63,061 nucleotides of DNA from Candidatus Fermentibacteraceae bacterium. GTDB taxonomy: Bacteria > Fermentibacterota > Fermentibacteria > Fermentibacterales > JCC-6. Under the pieces are notes generated by a model. The model made no database searches and had not been told where the DNA came from. It saw nothing but the letters and a program-made list of their open reading frames with translations. Location: positions 1-63,061 of the forward strand of contig JAMOUX010000003.1 of assembly GCA_027067855.1 (NCBI GenBank), in the 5' to 3' direction. The position numbers and the translations under genes are program-made. This document shows, piece by piece, positions 15,264-25,299 of the stretch (positions within the stretch are counted from its first letter, which is position 1; each line of letters starts with the position of its first letter).

Positions 15264-16978
15264 TTCCGCAAACCAATACCCGAACAGGGTACTATATTTA
15301 CATGGCTGCCGGTCTGCTGCTGTTCTTCCTTGTGGTGGGAAGGTTGTTCCACTTGCAGGTGGTGAAGGGAGATTACTACCAGGGCTTATCGAACAGGAAC
15401 CACATAAGGGTCGTAGTGAAACCGGCTCCCAGGGGATTGATACTGGATAGGAACGGCGTGGTATTGGCGGACAGCAGGCCGGCATTCACCGTCAGCGTGG
15501 TCCCGTCGGAATTCGATGATTCGATGACCGACCTTACCGCCTCCCTCCTGGGAATCACCGGGGAATCCCTGGTTAAAATCCTCGACGAGGCGTCTTCGGT
15601 TCCTCACAGGCCGGTGGTTGTGCGGGAAGGCATAGGCGTGGGCCGGGTCAGCCCCATCGCCGAGGAGATGTACCGCATACCCGGAGTGTTGATAGACGTG
15701 GCTCCGCTCAGACGCTATCGAAAGCCCGATGAATTCTGCCATATCCTGGGATACGTGGGCCTGTCCGGAGACCCTGATTCGTATCGGGGCGAGGTTACGG
15801 GGAAGATGGGCATAGAGAAGAGCATGGACAACATCCTGAGGGGCGTGCCCGGTCTGCACAGGGAAGTGGTGGATGCCGTGGGACGGGTAGTGGATGAGTA
15901 CAGGGAAGCCGAATCGCAGGAACCGGTCCCCGGAAAAACGGTGATTCTCACAATGGACGCGGTGTTGCAGGATATCGCCGACTCCACCCTGGAGAAGACC
16001 GGTTGCGCGGGTTCGGTCGTGGTGCTGGATTATGAATCGGGAGAAGTGTTGTGCGCTGTCTCGAAACCCGGTTTCGATCCGAATGTCTTCGCCCGGGGAA
16101 TCACCACCGGGGAATGGAAAAATTTGATGGAGGATCCCGGAAAACCGCTTTTCTGCAGGTCATGGACGGCTTCGTATCCCCCCGCTTCCACGTTCAAACT
16201 GGTTACGGCATATTGGCTTCTCAGGGAAGGTTACATAGACGAGAACACCATGCCCAATCCCTGTTACGGCAGCCTGGAACTGGGTGACACAAGGTTCGGC
16301 TGCTGGACCATACACGGTAGATTGAACGTGGTCGGGGCGATCGCGCAGTCCTGCGATATCTTCTTTTACAGGACGTGCCAATACGGTGACGTGGACGGTC
16401 TCGCCGACTATGCCCGCATGTTCGGCCTGGGTCGCACGCTCACCTGTGGTATTCCCGAAGAGAGTCCGGGACTGGTGCCGGATTCCCGTTACCTGAACGA
16501 CAGGTACGGGTCCGGCGGATGGGGGCTCGGAAACTTGCTTAACCTGTCCATAGGACAGGGGGAATTGCTCGCCACTCCGCTCCAGATGGCGGTGATAGCG
16601 GGTATCGTCGCATCGGGTGGCGCCATGCCCGAACCCACCGTGGTGGCCGGCTGCGGAACCGGGAAACCTGTTATGAATCCGCGGTTCGTGGACAGTGAAG
16701 CCTTCGATGTTATCACCCGGGGAATGCTCCAGGCCGTGAGATCCCCTTCCGGGACGTTGCACGGTGCTTTCGACGGGTTCGAATACGACTTCCTGGGAAA
16801 GACCGGGACGGCCGAATGTACCGGTAAGAACCATGCCATAGTGGTGGGTTTCAGCAGGGATCCGTTGCCCCTGGCCATCTGCGTTTTCCTGGAGCACGGT
16901 GGTTACGGTGGGGCATCGGCGGGTCCGGTGGCCCGTGGAGTGTTGGAAGAGTATTTCGAAAGGATGGATCCGCGATGA
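15260..16978 (+). CDS. mrdA: Penicillin-binding protein 2 (elongation transpeptidase)
   Basis: This class B PBP crosslinks peptidoglycan during cell elongation with RodA. It has an N-terminal membrane anchor (YYIYMAAGLLLFFLVVGRLF), a dimerisation/pedestal domain (APRGLILDRNGVVLAD) and the transpeptidase domain with SxxK (ASTFK, S about 310), SxD (SCD, about 364) and KTG (GKTGTAE, about 514). I start at GTG 15260, which overlaps the mreD stop and has GGGAG upstream; the same frame is open much further upstream only as a shadow of mreD. Length 572. It ends overlapping rodA. Confidence 0.96.
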   Translation: MIPQTNTRTGYYIYMAAGLLLFFLVVGRLFHLQVVKGDYYQGLSNRNHIRVVVKPAPRGLILDRNGVVLADSRPAFTVSVVPSEFDDSMTDLTASLLGITGESLVKILDEASSVPHRPVVVREGIGVGRVSPIAEEMYRIPGVLIDVAPLRRYRKPDEFCHILGYVGLSGDPDSYRGEVTGKMGIEKSMDNILRGVPGLHREVVDAVGRVVDEYREAESQEPVPGKTVILTMDAVLQDIADSTLEKTGCAGSVVVLDYESGEVLCAVSKPGFDPNVFARGITTGEWKNLMEDPGKPLFCRSWTASYPPASTFKLVTAYWLLREGYIDENTMPNPCYGSLELGDTRFGCWTIHGRLNVVGAIAQSCDIFFYRTCQYGDVDGLADYARMFGLGRTLTCGIPEESPGLVPDSRYLNDRYGSGGWGLGNLLNLSIGQGELLATPLQMAVIAGIVASGGAMPEPTVVAGCGTGKPVMNPRFVDSEAFDVITRGMLQAVRSPSGTLHGAFDGFEYDFLGKTGTAECTGKNHAIVVGFSRDPLPLAICVFLEHGGYGGASAGPVARGVLEEYFERMDPR

Positions 16979-18174
16979 CCGGCAGGGAACGACCGGACCC
17001 GCTGCTGCTGATTTCCCTGGGAGTGGTGTTGTCCATTGGTCTTGCGACGGTTTACTCCGCTTCCGGCGTAGTTCCCGAAAAAGGAGTGTTCACGAAACAG
17101 CTGGTCTGGTGCGGGGTCGGTATGCTCGCCTTCTGGTTCGGAACGGCCGTGTCTCTCAGAAGACTCGAGGAACTTACTCCCACGATTTACGTGTCGACGT
17201 GTATCCTGCTGGTGTTGACGGTATTATTCGGAAAGGGGCCGGCGGGACGCTGGCTGATACTGGGACCCATCCACATCCAGGCCTCGGAGGCGGCGAAGGC
17301 GGCCCTGATACTGATGACGGCCTGGTTGTTATCTTCCATAAAGGCCAGGCCAAGGAAGTACGGAGAACTGCAGGTGCTCCTTACCGCTCTTCCCGCCGTG
17401 CTTCTAACGGCCATCCAACCCGACCTGGGAACCGCCGTTTCCATGCTGATGATAGTCCTCGCCATGTTCATCTGGGCCGGTTACGGTATAGGATGGATGA
17501 TCCTGCTCGTCAGCCCGGTGCTGGCTGCGGTTTCTTCCATACATTTCTATTACTGGCTGGTTTTCGTGATCGTACTCTCCGTGATTCTTCTACGAAGGAG
17601 GTGTCCGGTACCGGTCTGGATCTTGGTAATCGGCGGAAATTCCCTCGTGGCTGCGTTGACTCCGGTGGCCTGGAACATGCTGGAACCTTACCAGCGTTCC
17701 CGCTTGATCACGTTCATGGATCCCGCCAGCGATCCCCACGGTTCCGGCTGGAACGTCATACAATCGGAAGTGGCGGTGGGTTCCGGGGGATTGACGGGCC
17801 AGGGTTACCTCCGGGGTGCTCAGAAGGAGTTGGCGTTCCTTCCCGCGCGGCATACCGATTTCGTCTTTTCCGTGTGGGCGGAGGAAATGGGTTTCCTGGG
17901 AAGCATACTGTTGCTGACAGCCTTCTTCCTGCTGTTCCAGAGGATAATGGTGGCCGCCAGAAAATCCACCAATCCTTTCAACTCCCTGGTAACTGCCGGT
18001 ATAGGAGCCTATTTCGCCATACACGTGTTTGTAAACGTGGGAATGGCCCTGGGAATAATGCCTGTCACCGGTCTTCCCCTGCCCCTGGTGAGTTACGGGG
18101 GAAGCCAACTGGTGGTGGTGCTGTTCCTGGTGGGGCTTGCGGTCAACGCGGGAATGTACTGGAGGGAGATATGA
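16975..18174 (+). CDS. rodA: RodA peptidoglycan glycosyltransferase
   Basis: RodA is the SEDS-family polymerase that makes glycan strands from lipid II during elongation. This 399-residue protein has about ten membrane helices and the SEDS signatures QPDLGTAVSML (catalytic Asp), GSGGLTGQGYLRGAQ, FLPARHTDFVFSVWAEEMGFLG and GLPLPLVSYGGSQL. It overlaps the mrdA stop by four bases, matching the RodA-PBP2 functional pair. Confidence 0.97.
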   Translation: MTGRERPDPLLLISLGVVLSIGLATVYSASGVVPEKGVFTKQLVWCGVGMLAFWFGTAVSLRRLEELTPTIYVSTCILLVLTVLFGKGPAGRWLILGPIHIQASEAAKAALILMTAWLLSSIKARPRKYGELQVLLTALPAVLLTAIQPDLGTAVSMLMIVLAMFIWAGYGIGWMILLVSPVLAAVSSIHFYYWLVFVIVLSVILLRRRCPVPVWILVIGGNSLVAALTPVAWNMLEPYQRSRLITFMDPASDPHGSGWNVIQSEVAVGSGGLTGQGYLRGAQKELAFLPARHTDFVFSVWAEEMGFLGSILLLTAFFLLFQRIMVAARKSTNPFNSLVTAGIGAYFAIHVFVNVGMALGIMPVTGLPLPLVSYGGSQLVVVLFLVGLAVNAGMYWREI

Positions 18175-18237
18175 CCATCCCGCCGGATGACAGGTTCGGG
18201 GTAGGGAATTAGGTTACCATCCCACGGGGAGGTTTTA

Positions 18238-19068
18238 ATGCATCCGGTTCTTTTCAGAATAGGCTCGCTTCCCATCAATTCCTACGGCCTGGCTCTCGCC
18301 ACTTCTTTCGTGCTCGGACTTTTCCTGGCCGCAAAAAGAAGCGAGTCTCTGCGGGTGGAAAAGAACGACGTGTATGACCTCGGAATCAGGATAATGGTGG
18401 CGGCGATAGTCGGATCCAGACTTTTCTACGTGATTACTCATGTCTCCGAGTTTCAGGGCCGGTGGCTGGATACCGTGGCCATTTGGAAGGGTCTGTACGG
18501 GCTCAGCATGCTTGGCGGAGTTTTTTTGGCCCTCGTGGTCGGGTTCTACACGATTTTCAAAAGAAAAATGCCCGTATGGAGCCTGGCCGACGCGGTGATT
18601 CCTTCGTTTGCCCTTGGAATCTTCATCACGAGAATAGGCTGTTTCCTGAACGGTTGTTGTTTCGGTTCCCAAACGTCTTGTTCCCTCGGAGTCTCGTTTC
18701 CGCACTGGGCGCTTCCCTATAGCGGCACCGGCATCGAATCCGGCGCGCACATCCACCCTACGCAACTTTACAGTTCATTCTGCGGGCTGTTCCTTTTTGT
18801 GATTCTCCTTGCCGCGGACAGGAGAAAACACTTTCCCGGTTTTCTGTTCGTGTTGTTCCTGGGTTTGTACGGGGCGACGAGGTTCGGCATGGAGGAATTC
18901 AGGTTCTTCGATCATGAGCCGAACCATCTCCTGGGATACAGCGTGTTCGCCGGAAGGTCCGGCATCACGGACAACCAGCTGATAAGCCTTGTTATGTTCG
19001 TGGCGGCACTGGTCCTGGGTACATGGCTATACCTGCGTCATTCGAAAACCTGCTGCGCTTCTTCCTGA
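18238..19068 (+). CDS. lgt: Prolipoprotein diacylglyceryl transferase
   Basis: Lgt transfers diacylglycerol from phosphatidylglycerol to the lipobox cysteine of prolipoproteins in the inner membrane. The 276-residue, seven-helix protein shows NSYGLALATSF, the arginine-rich signature RIGCFLNGCCFG, HIHPTQLYSSF and TRFGMEEFR. The start ATG has GGGGAGGTTTTA upstream. lspA at 28992 provides the next step. The last 46 bases overlap the ComF-like gene. Confidence 0.95.
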   Translation: MHPVLFRIGSLPINSYGLALATSFVLGLFLAAKRSESLRVEKNDVYDLGIRIMVAAIVGSRLFYVITHVSEFQGRWLDTVAIWKGLYGLSMLGGVFLALVVGFYTIFKRKMPVWSLADAVIPSFALGIFITRIGCFLNGCCFGSQTSCSLGVSFPHWALPYSGTGIESGAHIHPTQLYSSFCGLFLFVILLAADRRKHFPGFLFVLFLGLYGATRFGMEEFRFFDHEPNHLLGYSVFAGRSGITDNQLISLVMFVAALVLGTWLYLRHSKTCCASS

Positions 19069-19736
19069 GATGGTCATGCCCCGGATGCGGGGCCGAAATC
19101 GAGAGGACCCGCCTGCTTTGTCCGTGGTGCGCTCTCAGAATAACGCCGTGCGGAGTGGTTCACGGCAGCCGGGACGGGAGGCCGCTCGGGATGTATGAAA
19201 ATATGCGTAGCGATCCCCGGAGTATTCCCGTTTATTCCGCGACCTTGTACCACGGGTTACCCGGCGAGATACTGAGGAGGCTGAAATTCAACGGCGAAAA
19301 ACACCTGGCATCCGTGGCCGCCGCGCTCACGGTGGAACATGCCGTCCGCCTGCCTGGTCCCGGCGATCTGCTGGTTCCCGTTCCGGTCGCACCCGGGAGG
19401 AGAAGGGAGCGCGGTTACAACCAGGTCTTGCTGATCGCCCGCGAATTGGTTTCGACCACGGGTTGCGAGCTGGGTGATGTGCTGTACAGAGATGACGGCC
19501 CTTCACAGGTGGGCCTGACTCCGGAGGAGCGCAGGAAAAATGTGAGGGGCGTTTTCCATTTCAAGGGAAAGAAAAGCCTGGAAGATCTGCGGATATGGAT
19601 ACTGGACGACGTGGCCACCACTTTCAGTACGATTCACAGCGCTTCCGGGGAACTCCGCAGAGCCGGTGCCCGTGGCATCACGGGCCTGACCGTGACCTAC
19701 CGCAGGAGGCTGTCCGGTAGTATTATTCCATACTGA
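19023..19736 (+). CDS. ComF-family phosphoribosyltransferase-like protein
   Basis: This is a ComF/GntX-type protein of 237 residues. Four N-terminal cysteines form a zinc ribbon (CPGCGAEIERTRLLCPWC), followed by a type I phosphoribosyltransferase fold with LVPVPVAPGRRRERGYNQ and the PRPP-binding stretch IWILDDVATTFSTI. In other ComF proteins that loop usually reads DDVxTTGAT, so it is slightly altered. ComF proteins act in DNA uptake or salvage; the exact role is unknown. ATG 19023 lies within lgt. Confidence 0.87.
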   Translation: MAIPASFENLLRFFLRWSCPGCGAEIERTRLLCPWCALRITPCGVVHGSRDGRPLGMYENMRSDPRSIPVYSATLYHGLPGEILRRLKFNGEKHLASVAAALTVEHAVRLPGPGDLLVPVPVAPGRRRERGYNQVLLIARELVSTTGCELGDVLYRDDGPSQVGLTPEERRKNVRGVFHFKGKKSLEDLRIWILDDVATTFSTIHSASGELRRAGARGITGLTVTYRRRLSGSIIPY

Positions 19737-19760
19737 ACGAATCGAGCGAAAGGGGTTGAA

Positions 19761-20888
19761 TTGACGACGGATTTCGGCTTCCGTCTCGGGGATATTCCGG
19801 TATGTACGCGGTACGCTTTCAGCGCACGGAAGATATGGATTTTTTTCAAGGCGTTGTTGCTCTCGTGGCTCGTATGGGACATTTTCGCGTACCTTGGTTT
19901 TTTCGCCGCCGGTGGTGACCTGGAAGCGAAATGGAGACAGGCCAGGTTTCTGCCCCTGCCCGGTCCCCTTTTCGGAATGGATACCGCGCCGGGGTTGATC
20001 CTGGCCTTGGGCGTGATATTGATACTTTACATTTTCATGAGGGCTTCTCTCATGGTTTCGAAAGTGACTTTCCAGCAGATCAGGGGAGATGATTTCTTCT
20101 CCACGGCCGACGCGGCCGCTTTTGCCGGGAGACACGGAACACCTCTTTTCACCGTTCCACTCATGCTGGTTTTCACCATCTTGTTTCTTCTTGCGGTTCC
20201 CGTCGTGATGGGTGCGTTGTCACGGATCCCGGCGGTAGGGCCGGTGATCGCCGCGCTGGCGTCGGTTCCGCTCTGGGGCCTGATGCTCCTGTGCCTGTTG
20301 ACCGCCGTCGGACTCTACTTGTCCCTGGGACTGGTTCCATCGGTGGTGGCCACGACCCGGGGCGATACTTTCGAAGCCGTGTTCGAAGTTTTCTCCACAT
20401 TGACTTCTCAGCCGTGGAGGCTGTTGTTCTACATAATAGTGGCGAAGATTTCCCTGCTGGTGGTCGGGGTGCTTTTCCTGGTGTTTTCCTCTCTTGCCCT
20501 GGAGGTGTTGGACTGGGCTTTTTCCCTGGGCTCCGGGAACTCCATGCTGGTGTCTTCGATGGCGGCGGGTCCCCGCATGATTGCCCCGGAATTACTGCCC
20601 CACGTTCCTTCCGTGCTGCCGGTGTTTTTCAGGGAGACCCGGGAAACGTGGGAAGGTATGGCGGGAATACTGGCGGCCCTCTCGGGTACCGCGGTGATAT
20701 TGATACTGGTTTCCTACTTTCTTGCCGGCCTGTCGGCCGCATGGACGATAATTTACGTGGTCCTGAAATTCAGAAAGGACCGGGAAAACCTGCTTGAAAG
20801 GGCTGACCGGGAAGACCAGAGGGAATTTGACCGTATCTGCGGGGCGTCGAAAACGGATCGTACCTCCACGTCCCGATCCGGTGTATAG
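19761..20888 (+). CDS. Polytopic membrane protein of unknown function
   Basis: This 375-residue protein starts at TTG 19761 after AAAGGGGTTGAA. It has about six hydrophobic helices (for example LILALGVILILYIFM, LFTVPLMLVFTILFLLAVPVV, LLFYIIVAKISLLVVGVLF, ILAALSGTAVILILVSYFLAG) and a charged cytoplasmic tail (KFRKDRENLLERADREDQRE). I recognise no catalytic motif. It sits 18 bases before dnaE. The layout of paired helices resembles uncharacterised DUF4013-like proteins, without enough to claim it. Confidence 0.8.
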   Translation: MTTDFGFRLGDIPVCTRYAFSARKIWIFFKALLLSWLVWDIFAYLGFFAAGGDLEAKWRQARFLPLPGPLFGMDTAPGLILALGVILILYIFMRASLMVSKVTFQQIRGDDFFSTADAAAFAGRHGTPLFTVPLMLVFTILFLLAVPVVMGALSRIPAVGPVIAALASVPLWGLMLLCLLTAVGLYLSLGLVPSVVATTRGDTFEAVFEVFSTLTSQPWRLLFYIIVAKISLLVVGVLFLVFSSLALEVLDWAFSLGSGNSMLVSSMAAGPRMIAPELLPHVPSVLPVFFRETRETWEGMAGILAALSGTAVILILVSYFLAGLSAAWTIIYVVLKFRKDRENLLERADREDQREFDRICGASKTDRTSTSRSGV

Positions 20889-20906
20889 AAACCCGGGGTA
20901 TCCCGA

Positions 20907-23900
20907 ATGAAACGGGAGACCGACTTCGTTCACCTTCACCTGCATTCCGAATACAGTCTGCTGGACGGTGCCATAAGATTCGACAGGCTTGCCTCGTACC
21001 TGCAGGAAAACGGAATGAACGCAGTGGCCGTGACGGATCACGGCAGTCTTTTCGGCGCTGTTCAGTTCTTCGAGAATATGAAGGGAGCGGGAATTCATCC
21101 GATACTGGGGATGGAAGCGTACGTCGCTTTCCCTTCCATGCGCGAAAGGGTGAAATCTTCGGAAAGGTATCATCTTACACTGATCGCCAGAAACGAAGAG
21201 GGTTACCGCAACCTCTCAAGATTGTCTTCGGCAGGGTACCTGGATGGTTTTTACTACAAACCCAGGATAGATCGTGAAGTGCTGGCCGGGTATTCCGGCG
21301 GACTGATGATAGGTTCCGCCTGCCTCCAGGGCGAAGTGGCCCGGCATCTGCTCTCGGGAAGACGTGACGATGCGGTGGAGGCCGTAAGGTTCTACCAGGA
21401 CCTGGTGGGCCGGGAGAACTTCTTCATCGAATTGATGGATCACGGTCTTGAAGACGAAAAGAAACTCCTTCCCATGCTGGCGGAGTTGGCCAAGGAGACC
21501 GAGGCCGTCGTGGCCGCCACGAACGATGCTCATTACCTGAGGAAGGAGGATCACGAGGCCCACGAGGTGCTGCTTTGCATCCAAACCGGAAAAACCCTGG
21601 ATGACCAGGGCAGGATGAGGCTTGAAACTCCGGAATTCTACGTGAAAACTCCCCTTGAGATGGAGAGACTTTTCGAATGGATTCCCGAAGCCGTCACGAA
21701 CACCGCGAGGCTTGCGGAAAGATGCGAATTCGATCTTTCGGGCACGGGTTTTCTCCTGCCCGAGTTTCCTCTTCCCGACGGAGAGCGGGACATGCAGGAG
21801 TACCTGGAGAGGTTGGCCTTCGAGGGTCTGGAGAACAGGTTGGACAGAGCCCCTGACCCGGTGGAGATCGAGAGGGTGAGGCACGAACTGGAGATAATCG
21901 GGGACATGGGATTCCCCGGGTATTTTCTCATCGTTTCGGAGATAATGCGGTGGACCCGTGCCCGGGGAATTCCCGTGGGACCGGGAAGGGGTTCCGCAGC
22001 CGGAAGCCTGGTCTCCTACGCCCTGGATATAACCGACATAAATCCGCTGGACTACGATCTCAGCTTCGAAAGGTTCCTCAACCCGGCGCGAAGGGAAATG
22101 CCCGACATAGATCTTGACGTATGCAGTGAGAGACGCGGCGAAATCATCGATCATATCATCGAGGTCTACGGGAGGGAGAACGTCTGTCAACTCATAACGT
22201 TCAGCCGGATAAAGAACAGGTCCGTGGTGAGGGACGTGGCCAGGGTGATGGGGATGAACGCTTCGGAGGGTGATGCATTGGCCAAGCTGGTGGCCTCGGC
22301 GCCGGATCCCGACGCACCTCTTCCCCAGGTGGTGAAGAGCGTACCCGAACTCGCAGGGATGGTGAAGAAGGAAGTCAGGATCGCCAGGCTGTTCGAGTAC
22401 GGGTACACGTTGGAAAATCTGGCCAGACATGCCGGGGTTCATGCCGCCGGGGTCATAATAGCCCCCGGTGACTTGAGGGATTTCGTGCCGCTCTACTCGG
22501 CCAGGGAAGGTATTACCACCCAGTACGAGAAAAAAAGCGCCGAAAAAGTGGGACTGCTCAAGTTGGATCTGCTGGGACTCAGGAATGTTACGGTTATACA
22601 CAGGGCCCAGGAACTGGCTAGGAAGAAAAACCCCGACCTTCGTGTTTCGGAATTGCCGTTCGACGATGCCGAGACCCTGGACCTGATAGCGCGGGGCGAT
22701 ACCGCCGGCGTCTTTCAGCTGGAAAGTTCGGGAATGAGGGAAGCGCTGCGGAAGATAGACGTCAACAGCTTCGACGACATCATAGCGGCCGTGGCGATTT
22801 TCAGGCCGGGGTCGATGGACATGATAGACCTCTACGCCCGGAACAAGAAAGGTATTCTTTCCGGTGATCCCGATTTCAAGATACGCTACGAGCATCCCGA
22901 CCTGGAGGATGTTCTTTCCCCCACTTTCGGGGTGATAATTTACCAGGAACAGGTTATGAAGATAGCCAACCTGCTGGCGGGCATGAGTATGGCCGAAGCC
23001 GACACTCTCAGGAGGGCGATGTCCAGAAAGAATCCCGAGGTCATGGCCCAGATGAGGGACAGGTTCGTGGAGGGGGCTATCGGAAGAGGGGTCGACAGGG
23101 AGACCGCCGTCCAGGTGTTCGACATGATCGAGAAGTTCGCCGGGTACGGATTCAACAAGTCCCATGCCGTCTGCTACGCTGCTTTGGCTTATTGGACGGC
23201 CTGGCTCAAGGTTCATTATTCCTCGGAATTCATGGCCGCTTCCCTGACCAGCGAGATAGGGAAGATAGAAAAGATAGAAAAAGTCATAGGTGAGTGCAGG
23301 AGGCTGGGTGTAAGGGTGAACGCCCCCTCGGTGAACAGGAGTTCTCTCCTGTTCGATGTGCGCGACGACGGTTCCATAGAGTATGCCCTCTCGGCGATAA
23401 AGAACGTGGGAGAAGGTCCAGCCGCCGAAATAGTGGAAGAGCGGGACAGGAACGGGAAATACAAGAGTTTGTTCGATTTCTGCTCGAGGCTGTCCAACGG
23501 CGCACTTAACAGGAAGACCCTGGAATCTCTTGTGTCGGCGGGAGCCATGGATTGCTTCGGTGCCAACAGGGCTACGCTCCTGGCTTCCCTGGACCGGGCC
23601 GTCAGTTACGGTATGAATGCGAGGAAGCACAGGGAGGCGGGTCAGATGATGTTGTTCGGAGAGCCCGGCGGCGGCTCCGACCCGGGTTTGGAGCCGGTTC
23701 TGGAAGAAAAGCCGGAATTCGAATCCGTCGAAAAGTGTTCCATGGAAAGATTGCTCCTGGGTTTCTACGCCACCGTTCATCCGCTGGACATGTATACCGA
23801 CGAGTTGCGGTACCTCGCCACCGATCCCGTGGAGAAGGCGCACCTGAGCGGAAGAAAGGTTATTTCCACCGCGGGAATGGTGCTTTCAAGAAAAATCATT

Positions 23901-24371
23901 CACACCAGGCGGGGTGACATGGCCAGGATCACCGTGGAAGGCAGAACCGGCAAGGGGGAGGTAGTGGTTTTCAGCGATGTACTGGATAAGTACGGTGAAC
24001 TCCTGGTTCCCGGTAAGCTGGTTTTCATGGACGGGGAGGTATCCTCCTGGCGGGGGGAGAAGCGTTTCAACGCGAAGGCCGTGTATGAGTTGACGGATAT
24101 AAGAAGCTCGCTGAAGGCCGGGGTCCGGATAACCGTTGACGGGGATTCGCCGAACATGGACGCACTGAAGAAGGCCGTTTCGTTCCTTGAGAGGGAGAAT
24201 GGTGACGGGGAGGTGTACGTGGAGATAAAGTTCGGTTCCGGGTGGAAGGCCAAGGGATTTTCGAGGTCATTCAAGGTTGATCCCGACGCCAGGGTGCTGG
24301 GTACTTTGCGTTCCCTGCTCGGCGATGACAACGTTTCTCTGTTCAGGGGAAAGAGACCGGTGATACGATGA
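20907..24371 (+). CDS. dnaE: DNA polymerase III alpha subunit
   Basis: This is the replicative polymerase, 1154 residues, C-family DnaE1 type. The N-terminal PHP domain (FVHLHLHSEYSLLDGA) is followed by the palm, with GPGRGSAAGSLVSYAL and the catalytic aspartates in PDIDLDV, then a third acidic site in FDDIIAAVAIFRPG. Thumb and fingers include GYGFNKSHAVCYAALAYWTAWLK. Residues 913-917 (QMMLF) match the internal beta-clamp-binding motif, and a C-terminal OB fold follows (VISTAGMVLSRKIIHTRRGD). It overlaps the next gene's ATG by four bases. Confidence 0.97.
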   Translation: MKRETDFVHLHLHSEYSLLDGAIRFDRLASYLQENGMNAVAVTDHGSLFGAVQFFENMKGAGIHPILGMEAYVAFPSMRERVKSSERYHLTLIARNEEGYRNLSRLSSAGYLDGFYYKPRIDREVLAGYSGGLMIGSACLQGEVARHLLSGRRDDAVEAVRFYQDLVGRENFFIELMDHGLEDEKKLLPMLAELAKETEAVVAATNDAHYLRKEDHEAHEVLLCIQTGKTLDDQGRMRLETPEFYVKTPLEMERLFEWIPEAVTNTARLAERCEFDLSGTGFLLPEFPLPDGERDMQEYLERLAFEGLENRLDRAPDPVEIERVRHELEIIGDMGFPGYFLIVSEIMRWTRARGIPVGPGRGSAAGSLVSYALDITDINPLDYDLSFERFLNPARREMPDIDLDVCSERRGEIIDHIIEVYGRENVCQLITFSRIKNRSVVRDVARVMGMNASEGDALAKLVASAPDPDAPLPQVVKSVPELAGMVKKEVRIARLFEYGYTLENLARHAGVHAAGVIIAPGDLRDFVPLYSAREGITTQYEKKSAEKVGLLKLDLLGLRNVTVIHRAQELARKKNPDLRVSELPFDDAETLDLIARGDTAGVFQLESSGMREALRKIDVNSFDDIIAAVAIFRPGSMDMIDLYARNKKGILSGDPDFKIRYEHPDLEDVLSPTFGVIIYQEQVMKIANLLAGMSMAEADTLRRAMSRKNPEVMAQMRDRFVEGAIGRGVDRETAVQVFDMIEKFAGYGFNKSHAVCYAALAYWTAWLKVHYSSEFMAASLTSEIGKIEKIEKVIGECRRLGVRVNAPSVNRSSLLFDVRDDGSIEYALSAIKNVGEGPAAEIVEERDRNGKYKSLFDFCSRLSNGALNRKTLESLVSAGAMDCFGANRATLLASLDRAVSYGMNARKHREAGQMMLFGEPGGGSDPGLEPVLEEKPEFESVEKCSMERLLLGFYATVHPLDMYTDELRYLATDPVEKAHLSGRKVISTAGMVLSRKIIHTRRGDMARITVEGRTGKGEVVVFSDVLDKYGELLVPGKLVFMDGEVSSWRGEKRFNAKAVYELTDIRSSLKAGVRITVDGDSPNMDALKKAVSFLERENGDGEVYVEIKFGSGWKAKGFSRSFKVDPDARVLGTLRSLLGDDNVSLFRGKRPVIR

Positions 24372-25087
24372 AGCTGTTCGGTGTTTTCCTGGTATTTATG
24401 GCGATTGCGGCGGGTGATGCGGAGGCGGGCGAGTTGCTCAGGCTCGTGAGGGAACCCACCGCCGGTATCATCGCCCGCGGGACGTACAGGTTTTCCATGA
24501 ATACCTTTCCCAGTGACGGGCTGAGGTTTTCATTGGAATTCGGAATACTGCCCAGGTTCACCCTGGGATTGGGATATGGAGGTTGGGACGTTACCGGCAC
24601 TAGGAAAATCTCGTGGTTCGATCACGTATACCTGAAGGCCAGGTTCAGGTTGCTGAACGAGACCGTCGCTTTTCCCGGAACGGTGGTGGGATTTGACAAC
24701 GAGCCGGAGGCGGCCCGGTCCGGGGCCTCGTACGACAGGAGTTCCAGGGACTTGTTTCTCGTGATGAGCAAGAACTTCGCTTCCATAGGCGGTGATTTGG
24801 GGTTGCATTTCGGTGTCAGCGCGGACGTGGACAAGTTGGTGCATGCCGGTGCCTGGGTCGGCATGGACAAGTCGTTCCCCGGAGGATTCGGAACGGTGAT
24901 CGAATATGACCTGGCCACCGATGAAGCCGCTTACGTGCGGGTCGACAACGGAGGTGGATTCCTGAGTTGTGAGTTTTACTGGGAAAGCTTCGGACAAGTG
25001 AGGATCTCCCTGCAGTTCGTGGATGTGCTGGAAACCGGGGGGGACGACTACAGGGCGCTGGGCGTGGATTTCCTGGGTCTGCTGTGA
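24368..25087 (+). CDS. Secreted, probable outer-membrane beta-barrel protein
   Basis: This 239-residue protein has a signal peptide (MKLFGVFLVFMAIAAGDAEA) and alternating amphipathic strands rich in Gly and aromatic residues (GILPRFTLGLGYGGWDV, DHVYLKARFRLL, VRISLQFVDVLE), consistent with a small outer-membrane barrel of the YjbH-like kind. It ends in hydrophobic DFLGLL. The ATG overlaps the dnaE stop. I do not recognise a specific function. Confidence 0.72.
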   Translation: MKLFGVFLVFMAIAAGDAEAGELLRLVREPTAGIIARGTYRFSMNTFPSDGLRFSLEFGILPRFTLGLGYGGWDVTGTRKISWFDHVYLKARFRLLNETVAFPGTVVGFDNEPEAARSGASYDRSSRDLFLVMSKNFASIGGDLGLHFGVSADVDKLVHAGAWVGMDKSFPGGFGTVIEYDLATDEAAYVRVDNGGGFLSCEFYWESFGQVRISLQFVDVLETGGDDYRALGVDFLGLL

Positions 25088-25099
25088 CTTGGAGGAGTG

Positions 25100-25276
25100 A
25101 TGCTGGACGAGAGATTGCTGGAGATATTGGCGTGCCCTAAATGTAAGGGTGAACTGGAATACGGGACGGAACCGGAAGAGGTTCTCGTATGCCGGTCGTG
25201 CAGGCTGGTTTACGAGGTAAGGGACGGTATTCCGATAATGCTCATCGACGAAGCGAAACCCCTGGAGGAAAACTGA
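25100..25276 (+). CDS. Trm112-family zinc-ribbon protein
   Basis: This 58-residue protein has ATG 25100 preceded by TTGGAGGAGTG. Two zinc knuckles ([10 protein letters not shown] and [20 protein letters not shown]) match the bacterial Trm112/YcaR family. In other organisms Trm112 activates methyltransferases; small bacterial members often sit beside envelope or nucleotide genes. It is followed by, and probably overlaps, the YggU-like gene. Confidence 0.88.
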   Translation: MLDERLLEILACPKCKGELEYGTEPEEVLVCRSCRLVYEVRDGIPIMLIDEAKPLEEN

Positions 25277-25299
25277 GCAGACCCGGTGCCGGTAAGGCG